Below, piece after piece: positions 62,801 to 64,000 of a stretch of DNA of 64,000 nt (within the stretch, counting starts at the first letter, position 1; every line of letters starts with the position of its first letter). The stretch is from the NCBI RefSeq assembly GCF_008831285.2, contig NC_045141.1:24020742-24084741 (forward strand). The letters are read 5' to 3'. The stretch is from Nymphaea colorata (lineage: Eukaryota > Streptophyta > Magnoliopsida > Nymphaeales > Nymphaeaceae). The notes beneath the pieces were generated by a model. That model worked only from the letters and a program-made list of their open reading frames with translations. It was not told the DNA's origin and made no database searches. A program made the translations under genes and the position numbers.

Positions 62801-63607
62801 ATGAGAGACAGGCTGCTGGTGGGTGCAATACCGACAGCCACCATCCATGGCGAACCAAAGCAAGAGCCCGTACATTCACCCAATCCCCCTCCCCAAAACG
62901 AGACCAAGAACGCCACTAGGCCCACGACCCCCAACAACTACTACGACGCCAGCCCCGGCTTCAATTCCTCCATGGCCGTCACCATCCTGGTCCTCCTGAC
63001 GGCACTTTTCTTCATGGGCTTCTTCTCCGTCTACGTCCGCCGCTTCGCGGAGGAGAACTCATCCGAAGCCGCGCGACGCCGCAGACGGGCAGCTGCTGGA
63101 AACCGGCGGTCTGGCGCCAGCCCTTCCTCCTCCCAGGGCCTCGATCCCGTCCTAGTGAGCTCGCTGCCCACCTTCCCTTACAAGAAGGTCTCGCCGAAGG
63201 ACGACGCCGATTGCGCTGTCTGCCTCTGCGAGTTCGACCAGGGAGAAATGGTGAAGGTCCTGCCCGTCTGCGGTCATTTGTTCCACGCGGACTGCGTCGA
63301 TACCTGGCTCTTGTGTCGCACATCCTGCCCACTCTGCCGCGCCACTCTGGTCCCTCCTCCTCCGCCGCCAAAGGAGCCGCAGAGAGACGCATTAGATGAA
63401 AGGGAGACGGTGGTGGAAGCCGCGGCCGCTTCTGCCAATGCTGCGTCACCGGAGAATGCGGGTTTTATATTAGTGGTCAGAACGGTGGAGAGTTTTCTGC
63501 CGCCAGGACAGTCGGAGTCCCGCGTGCGTAGGTCCGGCAGTGGGTGTAGTTTATCTCGTGGGTTGGAGGTGGAGGGGACTCAGCCGAGGCGGAGTTGTAG
63601 TTTCTGA
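62801..63607 (+). CDS. RING-H2 finger E3 ubiquitin ligase, ATL family
   Basis: Predicted membrane-anchored E3 ubiquitin ligase. The 268-residue frame is intronless, as most ATL genes are, and starts at ATG 62801 after an unusually pyrimidine-rich leader. Order of parts: a Pro/Asn/Thr-rich N-terminus, one transmembrane helix at about 58-80 (MAVTILVLLTALFFMGFFSV), a basic Arg stretch at 92-103, the GLD motif at 113-115, and the RING-H2 domain at C138-C179. RING spacing is C-x2-C-x15-C-x-H-x2-H-x2-C-x10-C-x2-C, with the Pro before the third Cys and the Trp (DTWLL) that ATL proteins use for E2 contact. A poly-Pro run and an Ala-rich, then basic Ser-rich tail follow. The coding region is GC-rich relative to the flanks. 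Substrates cannot be inferred; the exact ATL subgroup is not resolved. Confidence 0.95.
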   Translation: MRDRLLVGAIPTATIHGEPKQEPVHSPNPPPQNETKNATRPTTPNNYYDASPGFNSSMAVTILVLLTALFFMGFFSVYVRRFAEENSSEAARRRRRAAAGNRRSGASPSSSQGLDPVLVSSLPTFPYKKVSPKDDADCAVCLCEFDQGEMVKVLPVCGHLFHADCVDTWLLCRTSCPLCRATLVPPPPPPKEPQRDALDERETVVEAAAASANAASPENAGFILVVRTVESFLPPGQSESRVRRSGSGCSLSRGLEVEGTQPRRSCSF

Positions 63608-64000
63608 CGGCAAAAGTGAGGAAGAAAGTGTCTAGAGCGAGAGAGAGAGATGAATGTGACTGAGGGGTGTGTTTTTTGTCTTTTCATCTCAAATGGATGA
63701 AATGTAGTTTTTTTTTTTTTTTATGTGAATACAATTTGATAGTCGTGTAAAAAAGAAGATGGTGTTTTCTGTTTCATTGTATAGAAGTTACCTTTTCTGT
63801 GAGAATGCACTTTTTCTTTTTCTTTTCCTTTTCATTTTCAGAGACTTTTGTTGCTGTTGGTACAGATGGATTGCGGCCTGATTCCGGGCAACTTTTGACC
63901 TGAGTGGGCTGCAGTCAGTTATAATTACTGATAAGAACTACCACTTTCTGGCAGCGGCCACCCAGGGCACGTTTCGCGGCCGTGTCAGGTACCACATTTA
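63608..64000 (+). other. ATL 3' flank
   Basis: Directly after the stop come a GAGAGAGA run, a T homopolymer at about 63709-63722 and T-rich DNA typical of a plant 3' UTR. Nothing further was recognised up to the window end. Confidence 0.5.

Noticed and set aside
63012-63449. 145-codon Arg/Pro-rich frame on the minus strand
   Set aside because: It is the complement of the GC-rich ATL RING-H2 coding sequence; composition alone keeps it open.
1-64000. CRISPR arrays, tRNA or rRNA genes, bacterial or viral insertions, or a novel multi-gene system
   Set aside because: No regular spacer-repeat array, no tRNA fold with paired box motifs, and no viral or bacterial gene was seen. The genes present belong to known, unrelated plant families.

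Overview
This is nuclear DNA from a flowering plant. It shows interrupted protein-coding genes with GT-AG introns (several longer than 1 kb), plant-only families (CYP97C carotenoid hydroxylase, XTH, ACR, ATL), AT-rich intergenic DNA with many (TA)n, (CT)n and (GT)n arrays, and a decayed L1-type LINE. The lineage cannot be fixed from the sequence alone. The modest GC content and long introns argue against a grass; an early-diverging angiosperm is only a guess. No tRNA, rRNA, organelle, viral or bacterial segment was recognised. Layout: (1) 1-18668, + strand: the C-terminal two thirds of a VPS50/syndetin-like endosomal tethering protein in 14 exons. Its 5' exons lie upstream of the first one recognised at 4953. 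An unassigned exon-like frame lies at 1072-1300, and repeats fill the introns. (2) 22367-25113, - strand: a complete four-exon group III-A XTH (XTH31/32 type). (3) 25.4-40.4 kb: a 15-kb stretch with no recognised gene, holding a MITE, a foldback repeat, small tandem repeats and two copies of a GATTC-rich dispersed repeat. (4) 40390-44240, + strand: a 5'-truncated LINE with at least seven in-frame stops, two or more frameshifts and a mutated reverse-transcriptase active site. (5) 46837-49214, + strand: a complete five-exon ACT-domain-repeat gene (ACR9-like). (6) 50703-57224, + strand: a complete nine-exon CYP97C (LUT1-like) carotenoid epsilon-ring hydroxylase gene. (7) 62801-63607, + strand: an intronless ATL-family RING-H2 E3 ligase gene. 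The five genes act in unrelated pathways: endosomal recycling, cell-wall xyloglucan, nutrient sensing, lutein synthesis and ubiquitination. They are ordinary independent eukaryotic loci, not a cluster. I found no convincing previously undescribed multi-gene system. The most informative oddities are the G-to-A decay of the LINE, a MITE pair with shared termini, a three-copy GATTC-rich repeat, a long inverted repeat, a perfect 90-bp-period tandem duplication in a VPS50 intron, a frame-deciding tandem acceptor in the ACR gene, and a possible alternative C-terminal exon of the CYP97C gene. Exon borders were read by eye from frame, homology remembered from the families and GT-AG sites; no alignment or transcript data was available.
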